Shown here: positions 8,936 through 17,144 of the stretch, one piece after another | Layout of the letters: the number at the start of each line of letters is the position of its first letter | Numbering within the stretch: the first letter of the stretch is position 1 | DNA from: Erwinia billingiae Eb661 | GTDB taxonomy: Bacteria > Pseudomonadota > Gammaproteobacteria > Enterobacterales > Enterobacteriaceae | Reading direction: 5' to 3' | Assembly: GCF_000196615.1 (NCBI RefSeq) | Contig: NC_014306.1 | Coordinates: 2,976,001 to 3,040,000 of the forward strand | DNA length: 64,000 bases | The notes under the pieces: generated by a model | What the model was told of the DNA's origin: nothing | What the model saw: only the letters and a program-made list of their open reading frames with translations | Databases searched by the model: none | Position numbers and translations under genes: made by a program

Positions 8936-9301
8936 TTAATTTTCACATTCAAGCGTTATATCCAGCGCGGATAACACCCCTTCGACAAAACCTTCTGCGG
9001 TCTGGAGTTGCTTGCGAATGGTGCCGTCAGCGCAACGGCGTCGGCGGGCAATGGAGCGAAGTGAAACTCTGAACAGATAGTGAGCAACCAGCAGCGCATG
9101 TTCATCAGGATGATTTTTTTTCAGACGGCTGATGCAGCTGTCGAGCAGAATGCCGTCGTTGTCACTGCAGACAGGACGGGGAACCGGTGAGGAGGTAATC
9201 AGACCACGGAAACCGGCCGCAACGGAAGAGTAACCGATACCATTGCGATCGGTGGCCGCCCAGCCGCCCCAGCTTTCCAGTAATAGCTTGATGTCTCGCA
9301 T
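8936..9301 (-). CDS. Phage antitermination protein Q
   Basis: A 121-residue protein resembling lambdoid Q antiterminators of the smaller type (start MRDIKLLLESWGGWAA, then YSSVAAGFRGLI, and CADGTIRKQLQTAEGFVEGVL). Such proteins load on RNA polymerase paused at the late promoter and let it read through terminators into the lysis genes. Here the lysis cassette lies directly downstream on the same strand. AAGGAG sits 5 bases before the ATG. It faces a divergent repressor gene, with normal early phage genes absent between them. Confidence 0.85.
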   Translation of the reverse strand: MRDIKLLLESWGGWAATDRNGIGYSSVAAGFRGLITSSPVPRPVCSDNDGILLDSCISRLKKNHPDEHALLVAHYLFRVSLRSIARRRRCADGTIRKQLQTAEGFVEGVLSALDITLECEN

Positions 9302-9540
9302 AATGACTCCTTAAATCAGCATTCAGGCAGGTAACGAGCCGATCTATTCGGCACTTTTCGTAAACACCTGCTAAGTTCAAGTCGGCAGATCTGACCCAAA
9401 TATCGGGATAAATCTGCGTCATACGAAGACGTCGGATGCGTTGCCAGCGATTAGGCTGGGCGGCCAGATTGTGAAAGAGCAGTAAATCCGATAGCATTCC
9501 GTGGCGCTGAATATCCTCCTTGCTATTGCTTATGATAAAT

Positions 9541-9558
9541 TAATAGCAATAGCTATTA
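9541..9558. promoter_or_regulatory. Palindromic operator candidate O1
   Basis: TAATAGC-AATA-GCTATTA is a perfect 7-4-7 palindrome in the space between the divergent repressor and the Q-side transcription unit. A further inverted pair, GCTATTGC (9522-9529) with GCAATAGC (9546-9553), overlaps it. Likely binding sites for the neighbouring repressor. Confidence 0.6.
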
Positions 9559-9591
9559 ACTTCGTCAATAGCAAAGCGTGTTTGACGAAAA

Positions 9592-9605
9592 ATAGCCTTC
9601 GCTAT
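9592..9605. promoter_or_regulatory. Palindromic operator candidate O2
   Basis: ATAGC-CTTC-GCTAT repeats the same half-site and 4-base spacing as O1, ending 12 bases before the repressor start codon. Binding here would be expected to autoregulate the repressor gene. Confidence 0.6.
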
Positions 9606-9617
9606 AAATTCTGGTAT

Positions 9618-10220
9618 ATGAAACCGAATACACTCGCTTACCGACTGAACATGGCTATGTCCATGATGGGAATTACCCAGGGTGCTTTAGCTAAAGCCTC
9701 CGGCGTATCGCAGCCTACAATCTGGCGTCTGACCAAAGGGGAAGCAGAAGGCTCCCGCAAACTGGTCGACATTGCCCGCGCCCTCGACGTGAACGTACAG
9801 TGGCTGGCTAACGGCGAAGGAGAGATGCGCGGCGCCTCCGCCATTAGCGCCATTGACAAAGTAAAGAGTGGTACTACTATTTCCGTTTGGGGGCCAGATG
9901 GAAAAACAGGAGAAGTGGTCTCAGCCCCTAATGGCGCAAAGGCGAAGAAGAGCTGGCGAGCCTATATTCTTGACCGCAACAGCGGTTGCTCAGAAGCCAC
10001 CGCCGGCAGCATCGTCATCATCGACACTGAAGTACCAGCAGAATCTGGAGATTTGGTGATTGCAAAGGTCAATTCCCGCCTCTCCGTATACCGTTATCTT
10101 GAGGGCCCCTCTAATGGTTTTTTGACCGTAGATGATCCCAGATTGCCCGCTGTAGAGCTCTCTGACGAGTCAGAACTGACGGGTGTTGCAATCTTCCTGA
10201 TCCGTGATTTAAGACGGTAA
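9618..10220 (+). CDS. CI-like repressor with an altered S24 peptidase site
   Basis: A 200-residue protein: an N-terminal XRE helix-turn-helix (about residues 5-62, ITQGALAKASGVSQPTIWRLTKG) and a C-terminal LexA/CI-type domain (about 112-198). The start at 9618 opens the HTH directly; the longer frame from 9501 runs through the operator region. Ser122 lies where the catalytic serine is expected, but the position of the catalytic lysine (usually V-K-R) reads VYR, with Tyr158. The linker has no Ala-Gly dipeptide. Self-cleavage is therefore doubtful. It faces away from Q and the lysis genes and probably represses them. Confidence 0.85.
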   Translation: MKPNTLAYRLNMAMSMMGITQGALAKASGVSQPTIWRLTKGEAEGSRKLVDIARALDVNVQWLANGEGEMRGASAISAIDKVKSGTTISVWGPDGKTGEVVSAPNGAKAKKSWRAYILDRNSGCSEATAGSIVIIDTEVPAESGDLVIAKVNSRLSVYRYLEGPSNGFLTVDDPRLPAVELSDESELTGVAIFLIRDLRR

Positions 10221-10614
10221 GTACTGACATCCTGCCCTTGCAGAATGGTTTCCTTGTATCGCCCTCCGGATACTCTGTGCAGTACAGATATCATCAGTTA
10301 CTCCTCGCAAATTCCCCCCTCTGTGACAGTTAACCTGCACAGGGGTTTTGACGCATTGATTCAACTGAATAGATTAGTAAAGCTTTCTATAACATCGCCA
10401 GAATAAAGCGTAAAAAAAGCGATAAAAAAACATTTTTGCGTTTAAATTCAATGACGTAAATCTATAAGTACAGTTATTTTCATCATAACCATTGATATTA
10501 ATAATAACTATGGCTATCGTTTTTAGGAGGGGATATATTTATGCTGTTAACTGATTTAATGGTCATATTTTCCCTGAATGAATACCAGCCAGCCGTAAAA
10601 ATCAGGAGGTTATG
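10221..10614. other. AT-rich spacer after the repressor
   Basis: No supported gene. It contains an A-rich tract with repeated AAAAAAAGCG / AAAAAAACA motifs at about 10405-10440. It ends at the ribosome-binding site of the small basic ORF that follows. Confidence 0.4.
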
Positions 10615-10791
10615 ATGACCACGATCATCTGGAAAGCGTGCCAGCAACATGGCACCAGCAAAAGTCGTTACAAAGCCCGCCGTGCAGAAGCCCTGGCGCG
10701 GCGACAGCGCGATCGTCGGTTGGCCAGTAAGATTGCTGAAGCGCTGAGTGGGTGCAGCCAACGCGTGGTGAAATCGGTCAGGGATAAGTGA
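10615..10791 (+). CDS. Small very basic protein (58 aa)
   Basis: An unrecognised 58-residue ORF beginning MTTIIWKACQQHGTSK and rich in Arg/Lys (KARRAEALARRQRDRR). Translation is supported by a textbook AGGAGG at 10604-10609, 5 bases before the ATG at 10615; a second ATG three bases earlier is too close to that site. The charge suggests nucleic-acid binding, which is inference. It lies in the accessory block between the phage-type genes and fliE, followed by a tandem repeat. Confidence 0.55.
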   Translation: MTTIIWKACQQHGTSKSRYKARRAEALARRQRDRRLASKIAEALSGCSQRVVKSVRDK

Positions 10792-10820
10792 GTGATTGTT
10801 GAGGTAAAAGAGTGATTTGA

Positions 10821-10909
10821 GGTAAGCGATTGATTTCTGGAATAGAAAATTGATTGTCGGGGTAAGCGATTGATTTCTTAAATAGAAGATTGATTGTCGG
10901 GGTAAGCGA
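10821..10909. repeat. 40-bp tandem repeat, 2.2 copies
   Basis: The unit begins GGTAAGCGATTGATTTCT and ends GATTGATTGTCGG-like sequence. Copies at 10821-10860 and 10861-10900 differ at only a few bases; a third partial copy (GGTAAGCGA) starts at 10901. Shorter GGGGTAAGAG echoes continue to about 10930. Confidence 0.8.
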
Positions 10910-11025
10910 GGGGTAAGAGAGGGGTAAGAGCAGTTTTACACCCTGATTGCAGCGCTGAAGTGCTGGGTTAGTGACTCACCCGATTTTCATTCGCGGCAAT
11001 CAAGAGTTTTTACGGTCGAAGTGTG

Positions 11026-11187
11026 TTAGTGAGTAAGAGTCTGAGCGCTGGCCTGCATTCCGGCTTTGCAGAAAATACAGTTAGCACCGTGGGGATTTTT
11101 TGGCGTGATGTTATGGGGCGATAAACGGAACTGACATCCATGACATGACGGGCATTTGAATCTGATAATAGGAATAGTAACCTTCAT
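11026..11187 (-). CDS. YmcF/YnfQ-like cold-shock zinc-ribbon protein
   Basis: A 53-residue protein with two Cys pairs, CPSC at 12-15 and CIFC at 37-40, separated by a SPHNITPKNPHGA segment. The pattern closely resembles E. coli YmcF/YnfQ, small proteins found next to cold-shock genes; that link is from memory. The pairs suggest a zinc ribbon. The start at 11187 (MKVTIPIIRFKCP) matches the family length; no strong Shine-Dalgarno is visible, as often in cold-shock transcripts with long leaders. No csp gene is adjacent here. Confidence 0.6.
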   Translation of the reverse strand: MKVTIPIIRFKCPSCHGCQFRLSPHNITPKNPHGANCIFCKAGMQASAQTLTH

Positions 11188-11297
11188 AAACTGTGAACAA
11201 GAAGAAATTACAATATCACTCCCCGACGCTTCTGTCCGAATTATCTGGGGGGTATTAGTCTTAAAAGTAACATTTATGCAACAAGACCTGAGCACAT

Positions 11298-11321
11298 GCC
11301 CGCCGCCATGCGGGCTTTTTT
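11298..11321 (+). terminator. Terminator on the plus strand before fliE end
   Basis: GCCCGC-CGCCAT-GCGGGC followed by six T. The tail is only on the plus strand, yet no plus-strand gene is recognised immediately upstream. Confidence 0.7.
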
Positions 11322-11345
11322 GTGCCGTCACGTCTCTTACACCCG

Positions 11346-11657
11346 CTAAACCTGCATATTCATGATGTCAGTGTACGCACTCACCAGCTTGTTACGCACC
11401 TGAATCCCCATCTGCATCGACACCGACGACTTCTGCATATCCACCATCACATCGTTCAGGTTGATGCCTGGCTTACCCAGCTCAAAGTCCTGCGCTTGCG
11501 TGCGGGCTTCATTCTGCGTGTCGCTGATCTTGTTCAGTGCGGCTTTCAGCTCACCGGCAAAATCCGCATGGCTGGAGGCATCGGTACTCTTGCCGCTGGC
11601 CTGAATCGCTGCGGTTTGCAGCTGCTGCATAACACTTTCGATACCCTGAATTGACAT
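11346..11657 (-). CDS. fliE: FliE, hook-basal body junction protein
   Basis: A 103-residue protein matching enterobacterial FliE, which links the MS ring to the rod and forms part of the export gate exit. Hallmarks: start [13 protein letters not shown] and C-terminal [20 protein letters not shown], the conserved rod-type helix. It is transcribed divergently from fliF, the standard arrangement. Confidence 0.96.
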   Translation of the reverse strand: MSIQGIESVMQQLQTAAIQASGKSTDASSHADFAGELKAALNKISDTQNEARTQAQDFELGKPGINLNDVMVDMQKSSVSMQMGIQVRNKLVSAYTDIMNMQV

Positions 11658-11895
11658 GTTTTACCTTGCTAAGTGGACGGTGATTTTTTTGATGGGTGAA
11701 AACTTAACACAATGTCAATAAGACAAAGCCGCTAAATAAGCGCATAAAACACGGCTTATCCAGCCATCGAATTTCCTGATTCAGAAAATAATGGCAGCCA
11801 TTAGAAGTGAAAATTTTTCGCCAGCGCATCAGGGAGTCAGTTTTGTTACGACACTACACGAAACAGTCCGGTCAACTGTCAGCCAGGAAAGAGTC

Positions 11896-13626
11896 ATGAA
11901 TGCAACTGTCACGCAGGATCAACCCGAGAAGAAAGGTCTGAACGACCTTTTTACTCGTTTACGCGCTAATCCTCGCATCCCAATCATCATTGCGGCGGCG
12001 GCGGTGATCGCCATCGTTATCGCCATGGCGCTCTGGGCTAAACAGCCTGAGTACCGTGTGCTGTACAACAACCTCAGTGATGAAGACGGCGGAGCAATCA
12101 TTACTCAGCTCACCCAAATGAACATCCCTTATCAGTTTGATGATAAAGGCGGTGCATTAATGGTGCCGGCTGAAAAAGTGCATGAGCTGCGCCTGCGTTT
12201 AGCCCAACAGGGTCTGCCGAAAGGCGGAGCCGTGGGCTTTGAGCTGTTGGATCAGGAAAAATTCGGCATCAGCCAGTTCAGCGAGCAGGTTAACTATCAG
12301 CGCGCGCTGGAAGGTGAACTCGCGCGGACCATCGAAACGCTGGGCCCGGTTAAAAATGTTCGTGTCCACCTCGCGATGCCAAAACCGTCCCTGTTTGTCC
12401 GCGAGCAGAAATCCCCGACCGCTTCAGTCACCTTAACGCTGCAACCGGGTCGTGCGCTCGATCAGGGGCAAATCAGTGCCATCGTGCATATGGTTTCCAG
12501 CAGCGTCGCCGGACTGCCACCGGGCAATGTGACCGTTGTTGACCAGGCCGGTCACCTGCTGACCCAATCAGATAATGCTGGCCGCGATCTGAATGATGCT
12601 CAGCTGAAATACGCCACCGATGTTGAAAACCGCTTCCAGTCTCGCATCGAAGCCATCCTTAATCCTATTGTCGGAACCGGCAACGTTCATGCTCAGGTGA
12701 CTGCGCAGATCGACTTTAATGCCCGTGAGCAGACCGACGAGAAATATCAGCCAAACAGCGACCCGTCTACTCAGGCTGTCCGCTCTCGCCAGACCAGCGA
12801 CAGCGAACAGATTGGCGGACAGTATCCTGGCGGCGTTCCGGGTGCCCTTTCCAACCAGCCTGCTCCGGCGAATACCGCACCGGTGACCACGCCTGCGGCA
12901 AACAACCAGAACGGCCAAAACGGTCAGAATGGACAGAACGGCAACGCGGCAGCGGCGAATCAGGGTTCCAGCGCCAGCACCGCCAAGGCCGGTCCGTCGA
13001 ATACCCGCACCGACAACACCACCAACTATGAAGTGGACCGCACCATCCTTCACACCAAGATGAACGTCGGTGAAGTCCAGCGCCTGTCGGTCGCGGTGGT
13101 GGTGAACTACAAAGCAGACGCAGCCGGTAAGCCAATTGCCCTGACCGATGCACAGTTGAAACAGATTGAAAACCTGACCCGTGAGGCGATGGGCTATTCG
13201 GACAAACGCGGAGACAGTCTGAACGTGGTTAACTCACCGTTCACCGTAACTGAAGACACCAGTGATGACGTACCGTTCTGGAAACAGCCGGCCTTCATCG
13301 ACCAGATGATGGAACTGGGACGCTGGTTACTGGTACTGATTGTTGCCTGGATCCTTTACCGCAAGCTGGTTCGCCCACAGCTGCGCCGCAAGGCAGAGCT
13401 GGAGAAGGCTGCTGTTGAAGCCGCGGCCGTTGCTAAGCAGGCTCGGGAAGAATCCGGTGACGATGCCGTGGCCGTCAGCCTGTCGAAAGACGAGCAGGAT
13501 CAGGAACGTAAATCTCAGCACCGCATGAGTGCTGAGGTCATGAGCCAGCGTATTCGCGATATGTCAGAAAATGACCCGCGTGTGGTGGCTCTGGTTATTC
13601 GCCAGTGGATGAAGGACGAGCTATGA
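11896..13626 (+). CDS. fliF: FliF, flagellar MS-ring protein
   Basis: A 576-residue inner-membrane protein that forms the MS ring, the base on which the rotor and export gate assemble. The start at 11896 ([13 protein letters not shown]) is preferred over the upstream frame at 11791 because AGGAAAG precedes it. TM1 is about residues 32-52, ring-building motifs lie at about 60-310, and TM2 is near 475-495 before a cytoplasmic FliG-binding tail. A Gln-Asn-Gly repeat (residues 336-350) widens the flexible periplasmic loop. The stop overlaps fliG by 4 bases. First gene of fliFGHIJK. Confidence 0.97.
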   Translation: MNATVTQDQPEKKGLNDLFTRLRANPRIPIIIAAAAVIAIVIAMALWAKQPEYRVLYNNLSDEDGGAIITQLTQMNIPYQFDDKGGALMVPAEKVHELRLRLAQQGLPKGGAVGFELLDQEKFGISQFSEQVNYQRALEGELARTIETLGPVKNVRVHLAMPKPSLFVREQKSPTASVTLTLQPGRALDQGQISAIVHMVSSSVAGLPPGNVTVVDQAGHLLTQSDNAGRDLNDAQLKYATDVENRFQSRIEAILNPIVGTGNVHAQVTAQIDFNAREQTDEKYQPNSDPSTQAVRSRQTSDSEQIGGQYPGGVPGALSNQPAPANTAPVTTPAANNQNGQNGQNGQNGNAAAANQGSSASTAKAGPSNTRTDNTTNYEVDRTILHTKMNVGEVQRLSVAVVVNYKADAAGKPIALTDAQLKQIENLTREAMGYSDKRGDSLNVVNSPFTVTEDTSDDVPFWKQPAFIDQMMELGRWLLVLIVAWILYRKLVRPQLRRKAELEKAAVEAAAVAKQAREESGDDAVAVSLSKDEQDQERKSQHRMSAEVMSQRIRDMSENDPRVVALVIRQWMKDEL

Positions 13627-14615
13627 GTCTCACCGGTACTGAAAAAAGCGCCATCCTGATGATGACGATTGGTGAAGACCGCGCTGCTGAGGTGTTCAAA
13701 CACCTCGACAGCCGCGAAGTCCAGCACCTGAGTTCTGCCATTTCTAATATGCGTCAGGTGTCCCACAAGCAGCTGACCGATGTGCTGCGCGAGTTCGAAA
13801 TCGATGCCGAGCAGTTTGCGGCACTGAGCGTCAACTCGAATGATTATCTGCGTACGGTGCTGGTTAAAGCGCTGGGCGAGGAGAAGGCCGCCACCCTGCT
13901 GGAAGATATTCTCGAAACGCGGGAAACCACCAGCGGCATGGACACCCTCAACTTTATGGAGCCACAAGCGGCGGCCGATCTTATCCGCGACGAACACCCG
14001 CAGATTATCGCCACCATCCTTGTGCACCTCAAACGTGCTCAGGCGGCGGATATTGTTGCTCAGTTCGACGAACGTTTGCGCCACGATGTGATGCTGCGTA
14101 TTGCCACCTTCGGCGGCGTACAGCCGGCGGCGTTGGCAGAACTGACCGAAGTGCTGAACGGCCTGCTCGATGGCCAGAACCTCAAGCGCGCGAAGATGGG
14201 CGGCGTGAGAACGGCGGCGGAAATCATCAACCTGATGAAGACCCAGCAGGAAGAAGCGGTTATCGAAGCGGTTCGCGAGTTCGACGGCGAGCTGGCACAG
14301 AAAATTATCGACGAGATGTTCCTGTTCGAAAACCTTATCCAGGTCGACGATCGCAGCATCCAGCGCCTGTTGCAGGAAGTGGAATCCGAATCGCTGCTGG
14401 TGGCTCTGAAAGGTTCCGAGCAGCCGTTGCGCGAGAAGTTCCTGAAAAACATGTCCTCGCGTGCGGCAGATATCCTGCGCGACGACCTGTCCAACCGTGG
14501 CCCAATGCGTATGTCTGCGGTGGAAAGCGAACAGAAAGCCATCCTGCTTATCGTTCGTCGTCTGGCAGAAAGTGGCGAGATGGTGATTGGTGGTGGCGAG
14601 GAACAGTATGTCTGA
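13623..14615 (+). CDS. fliG: FliG, flagellar switch/rotor protein
   Basis: A 330-residue rotor protein that binds FliF through its N-terminus and contacts MotA through its C-terminal charged domain to produce torque. The start at 13623 ([14 protein letters not shown]) overlaps the fliF stop as ATGA. The middle has the [10 protein letters not shown] motif typical of the FliM-binding domain, and the C-terminal charged helix includes [10 protein letters not shown]. Length matches E. coli (331). It overlaps fliH by 8 bases. Confidence 0.97.
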   Translation: MSLTGTEKSAILMMTIGEDRAAEVFKHLDSREVQHLSSAISNMRQVSHKQLTDVLREFEIDAEQFAALSVNSNDYLRTVLVKALGEEKAATLLEDILETRETTSGMDTLNFMEPQAAADLIRDEHPQIIATILVHLKRAQAADIVAQFDERLRHDVMLRIATFGGVQPAALAELTEVLNGLLDGQNLKRAKMGGVRTAAEIINLMKTQQEEAVIEAVREFDGELAQKIIDEMFLFENLIQVDDRSIQRLLQEVESESLLVALKGSEQPLREKFLKNMSSRAADILRDDLSNRGPMRMSAVESEQKAILLIVRRLAESGEMVIGGGEEQYV

Positions 14616-15297
14616 TAAATCTTCCTTACCGTGGCAGCGCTGGCAGCCCAACGATCTCGGGCAGTTGAACAAGCCCAAGATCGAAGAAATCGTCGAGGAA
14701 GAGCAGCCGGAAGAACCCTTCAACCGGCAGCAGTTTGAGCTGGAGCAGCTCCAGACCCAGGTGCGCAGTGAAGCCCAGGGTCTGGGCTATGCCGAAGGTC
14801 AGCAGAAAGGTTTTGCCGAAGGCCAGAAAGCAGGATACGACGCCGGTTTTCAGCAGGGTCTGGCGGAAGCACAGCAGCAGCAGGCGCCGCTTCAGGCGCG
14901 TATGCAGCAGCTGGTATCAGAATTCAACCATACGCTGGAAGCGCTGGACAGCGTGATTGCCGCCCGACTGATGCAGCTGGCGCTGGAAGCCGCGCGTCAG
15001 GTCATCGGTCAGGCGCCGCACGTCGATGGCACCGCCCTGCTTCGTCAGATTCAGGGCATGATCCAGCAGGAACCGATGTTAAGCGGCAAACCGACGCTGC
15101 GGGTACATCCGGACGATTTACAGCGCGTAGAACAAACGCTGGGTGCCACGCTCAGCCTGCACGGCTGGCGTCTGATGGCTGACAGCACGATCCATCCTGG
15201 CGGTTGCAAAGTCAGCGCCGAAGATGGCGATCTGGATGCCAGCCTCGCCACCCGCTGGCATGAACTTTGCCGCCTTGCAGCACCGGGAGAACTGTAA
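14608..15297 (+). CDS. fliH: FliH, export ATPase regulator
   Basis: A 229-residue protein that inhibits and positions the FliI ATPase at the export gate. The start at 14608 ([14 protein letters not shown]) keeps the N-terminal Trp-containing peptide that docks to FlhA/FliN in related species. Residues about 55-90 have glycine-spaced repeats ([19 protein letters not shown]) typical of FliH. The stop overlaps the fliI ATG by one base (TAATG). Confidence 0.95.
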   Translation: MSDKSSLPWQRWQPNDLGQLNKPKIEEIVEEEQPEEPFNRQQFELEQLQTQVRSEAQGLGYAEGQQKGFAEGQKAGYDAGFQQGLAEAQQQQAPLQARMQQLVSEFNHTLEALDSVIAARLMQLALEAARQVIGQAPHVDGTALLRQIQGMIQQEPMLSGKPTLRVHPDDLQRVEQTLGATLSLHGWRLMADSTIHPGGCKVSAEDGDLDASLATRWHELCRLAAPGEL

Positions 15298-16655
15298 TGA
15301 CCACTCGCCTTTCACGCTGGCTTGGCGCCATGGAATCGTTCGAACAACGTTTGAACCAGTTACCCGAAGTGCGCCGCTACGGACGGTTAACCCGTGCGAC
15401 CGGCCTGGTGCTGGAGGCGACCGGCTTGCAGCTGCCGCTCGGTGCCACCTGCGTGATTGAACGCGCGGACAATAATGGCGTGGCGGAAGTTGAGGCCGAA
15501 GTGGTTGGCTTCAATGGCCAGCGGCTGTTCCTGATGCCGCTGGAAGAAGTGGAAGGCATCTTACCCGGCGCACGCGTTTACGCCCGTCTGTCTGGCGATA
15601 AGCACAGCGGCAAGCAGCTGATGCTCGGCCCGGAATTATTGGGCCGCGTGCTGGATGGCAGCGGTCGTCCGCTGGATGGTTTGCCGGCACCGGAAACCGG
15701 TTATCGCGCACCGTTAATCACCCCACCATTCAACCCGTTGCAGAGAACGCCGATAACCGACGTACTGGATACCGGCGTGCGCGCCATCAACGCCCTGCTG
15801 ACGGTCGGACGTGGACAGCGTATGGGCCTGTTTGCCGGCTCGGGCGTCGGTAAAAGCGTGCTGCTAGGCATGATGGCCCGCTACACCAAAGCGGACGTGA
15901 TTGTGGTTGGCCTGATCGGCGAACGTGGTCGCGAAGTAAAAGACTTTATCGAAAATATTCTCGGCACCGAAGGCCGTGCGCGTGCGGTAGTGATTGCGGC
16001 GCCGGCTGACGTTTCCCCCCTGCTGCGTATGCAGGGCGCATCTTATGCTACCCGTATCGCCGAAGATTTCCGTGACCGTGGCCAGCACGTGCTGCTGATT
16101 ATGGATTCACTGACCCGTTACGCGATGGCACAGCGTGAAATCGCGCTGGCGATTGGCGAGCCGCCGGCAACCAAAGGCTATCCGCCATCGGTTTTCGCCA
16201 AGCTGCCGGCGCTGGTTGAACGTGCCGGTAACGGCATTGATGGCGGCGGCTCGATTACCGCTTTCTATACCGTTCTCACCGAAGGCGACGATCAGCAGGA
16301 TCCGATTGCGGACTCCGCCCGCGCCATTCTGGACGGACACATTGTGCTGTCCCGCCGTCTGGCGGAGTCCGGTCACTATCCGGCCATCGATATCGAAGCC
16401 TCAATCAGCCGCGTGATGGCGCACCTGATTGATGAGCCGCACTACGCGCGGGTTCGCCAGTTCAAGCAGTTGCTGTCGAGCTATCAGCGTAACCGTGATC
16501 TGGTCAGCGTCGGCGCTTACGCCGCAGGCAGCGATCCGACACTGGATAAAGCAATCAAACTCTACCCCGAGCTGGAAACCTTCCTGCAACAGGGCATGTT
16601 TGAGCGCAGCACATTTGACGATGCCTGTTTGCACCTACAGGCAATCTTTGGCTAA
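15297..16655 (+). CDS. fliI: FliI, flagellar export ATPase
   Basis: A 452-residue F1-beta-like ATPase that energises unloading of chaperoned export substrates. The start at 15297 ([15 protein letters not shown]) is chosen over 15267 because it couples to the fliH stop. Walker A is [11 protein letters not shown], Walker B region [14 protein letters not shown], and the GERGREV motif of the family is present. Length is near the 457 of E. coli. Confidence 0.97.
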   Translation: MTTRLSRWLGAMESFEQRLNQLPEVRRYGRLTRATGLVLEATGLQLPLGATCVIERADNNGVAEVEAEVVGFNGQRLFLMPLEEVEGILPGARVYARLSGDKHSGKQLMLGPELLGRVLDGSGRPLDGLPAPETGYRAPLITPPFNPLQRTPITDVLDTGVRAINALLTVGRGQRMGLFAGSGVGKSVLLGMMARYTKADVIVVGLIGERGREVKDFIENILGTEGRARAVVIAAPADVSPLLRMQGASYATRIAEDFRDRGQHVLLIMDSLTRYAMAQREIALAIGEPPATKGYPPSVFAKLPALVERAGNGIDGGGSITAFYTVLTEGDDQQDPIADSARAILDGHIVLSRRLAESGHYPAIDIEASISRVMAHLIDEPHYARVRQFKQLLSSYQRNRDLVSVGAYAAGSDPTLDKAIKLYPELETFLQQGMFERSTFDDACLHLQAIFG

Positions 16656-16697
16656 CGGGCGGCCCGAGCGGAGAAGTCCGACCCTGGCGGAGGAAGC

Positions 16698-17144
16698 ATG
16701 GCAAAACAAGCATCACCCATCGAAACCCTGTGCGGTCTGGCACAGAAAGATCTTGAGAAGGCGGCCATCCAGTTGGGTGACGTCCGGCGCGCGCACAAGC
16801 AGGCCGACGAACAGTTATCCATGCTGCTGAACTACCAGGACGAATACCGTAAAACGCTGAACAACACCATGGCGGAAGGCATTGCCAGCACCCGCTGGTA
16901 CAACTACCACCAGTTTATCGAAACGCTGGAAAAAGCCATCGAACAGCATCGTCAGCAGCTTCTGCACTGGAGCAGCCGGGTGGAAAACGCCCTGACCTTC
17001 TGGCGCGATAAGCAGCAGCGGCTCCATGCCTACGAAACGCTGCATGCGCGTGCGCAGGCCAACGAATTATTACAGGAAAACCGTCTCGATCAGAAACGGA
17101 TGGATGAATTTGCCCAACGGGCATCATTGAGGAAAGGCGAATGA
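16698..17144 (+). CDS. fliJ: FliJ, flagellar export stalk protein
   Basis: A 148-residue coiled-coil protein that inserts like a gamma subunit into the FliI ring and helps recycle chaperones. Start MAKQASPIETLCGLAQ and long charged helices with no membrane segment fit the family. It lies 42 bases after fliI and overlaps fliK by 4 bases. Confidence 0.94.
   Translation: MAKQASPIETLCGLAQKDLEKAAIQLGDVRRAHKQADEQLSMLLNYQDEYRKTLNNTMAEGIASTRWYNYHQFIETLEKAIEQHRQQLLHWSSRVENALTFWRDKQQRLHAYETLHARAQANELLQENRLDQKRMDEFAQRASLRKGE

Noticed and set aside
5657..10220. Complete functional prophage
   Set aside because: No integrase, replication, packaging, head or tail-tube genes; only regulation, lysis and one spike-like gene.
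10792..10930. CRISPR array at the tandem repeat
   Set aside because: Units are adjacent with no unique spacers and no cas genes are nearby.
13515..14723. 402-codon minus-strand ORF opposite fliG
   Set aside because: Antisense shadow of fliG/fliH with implausible composition.
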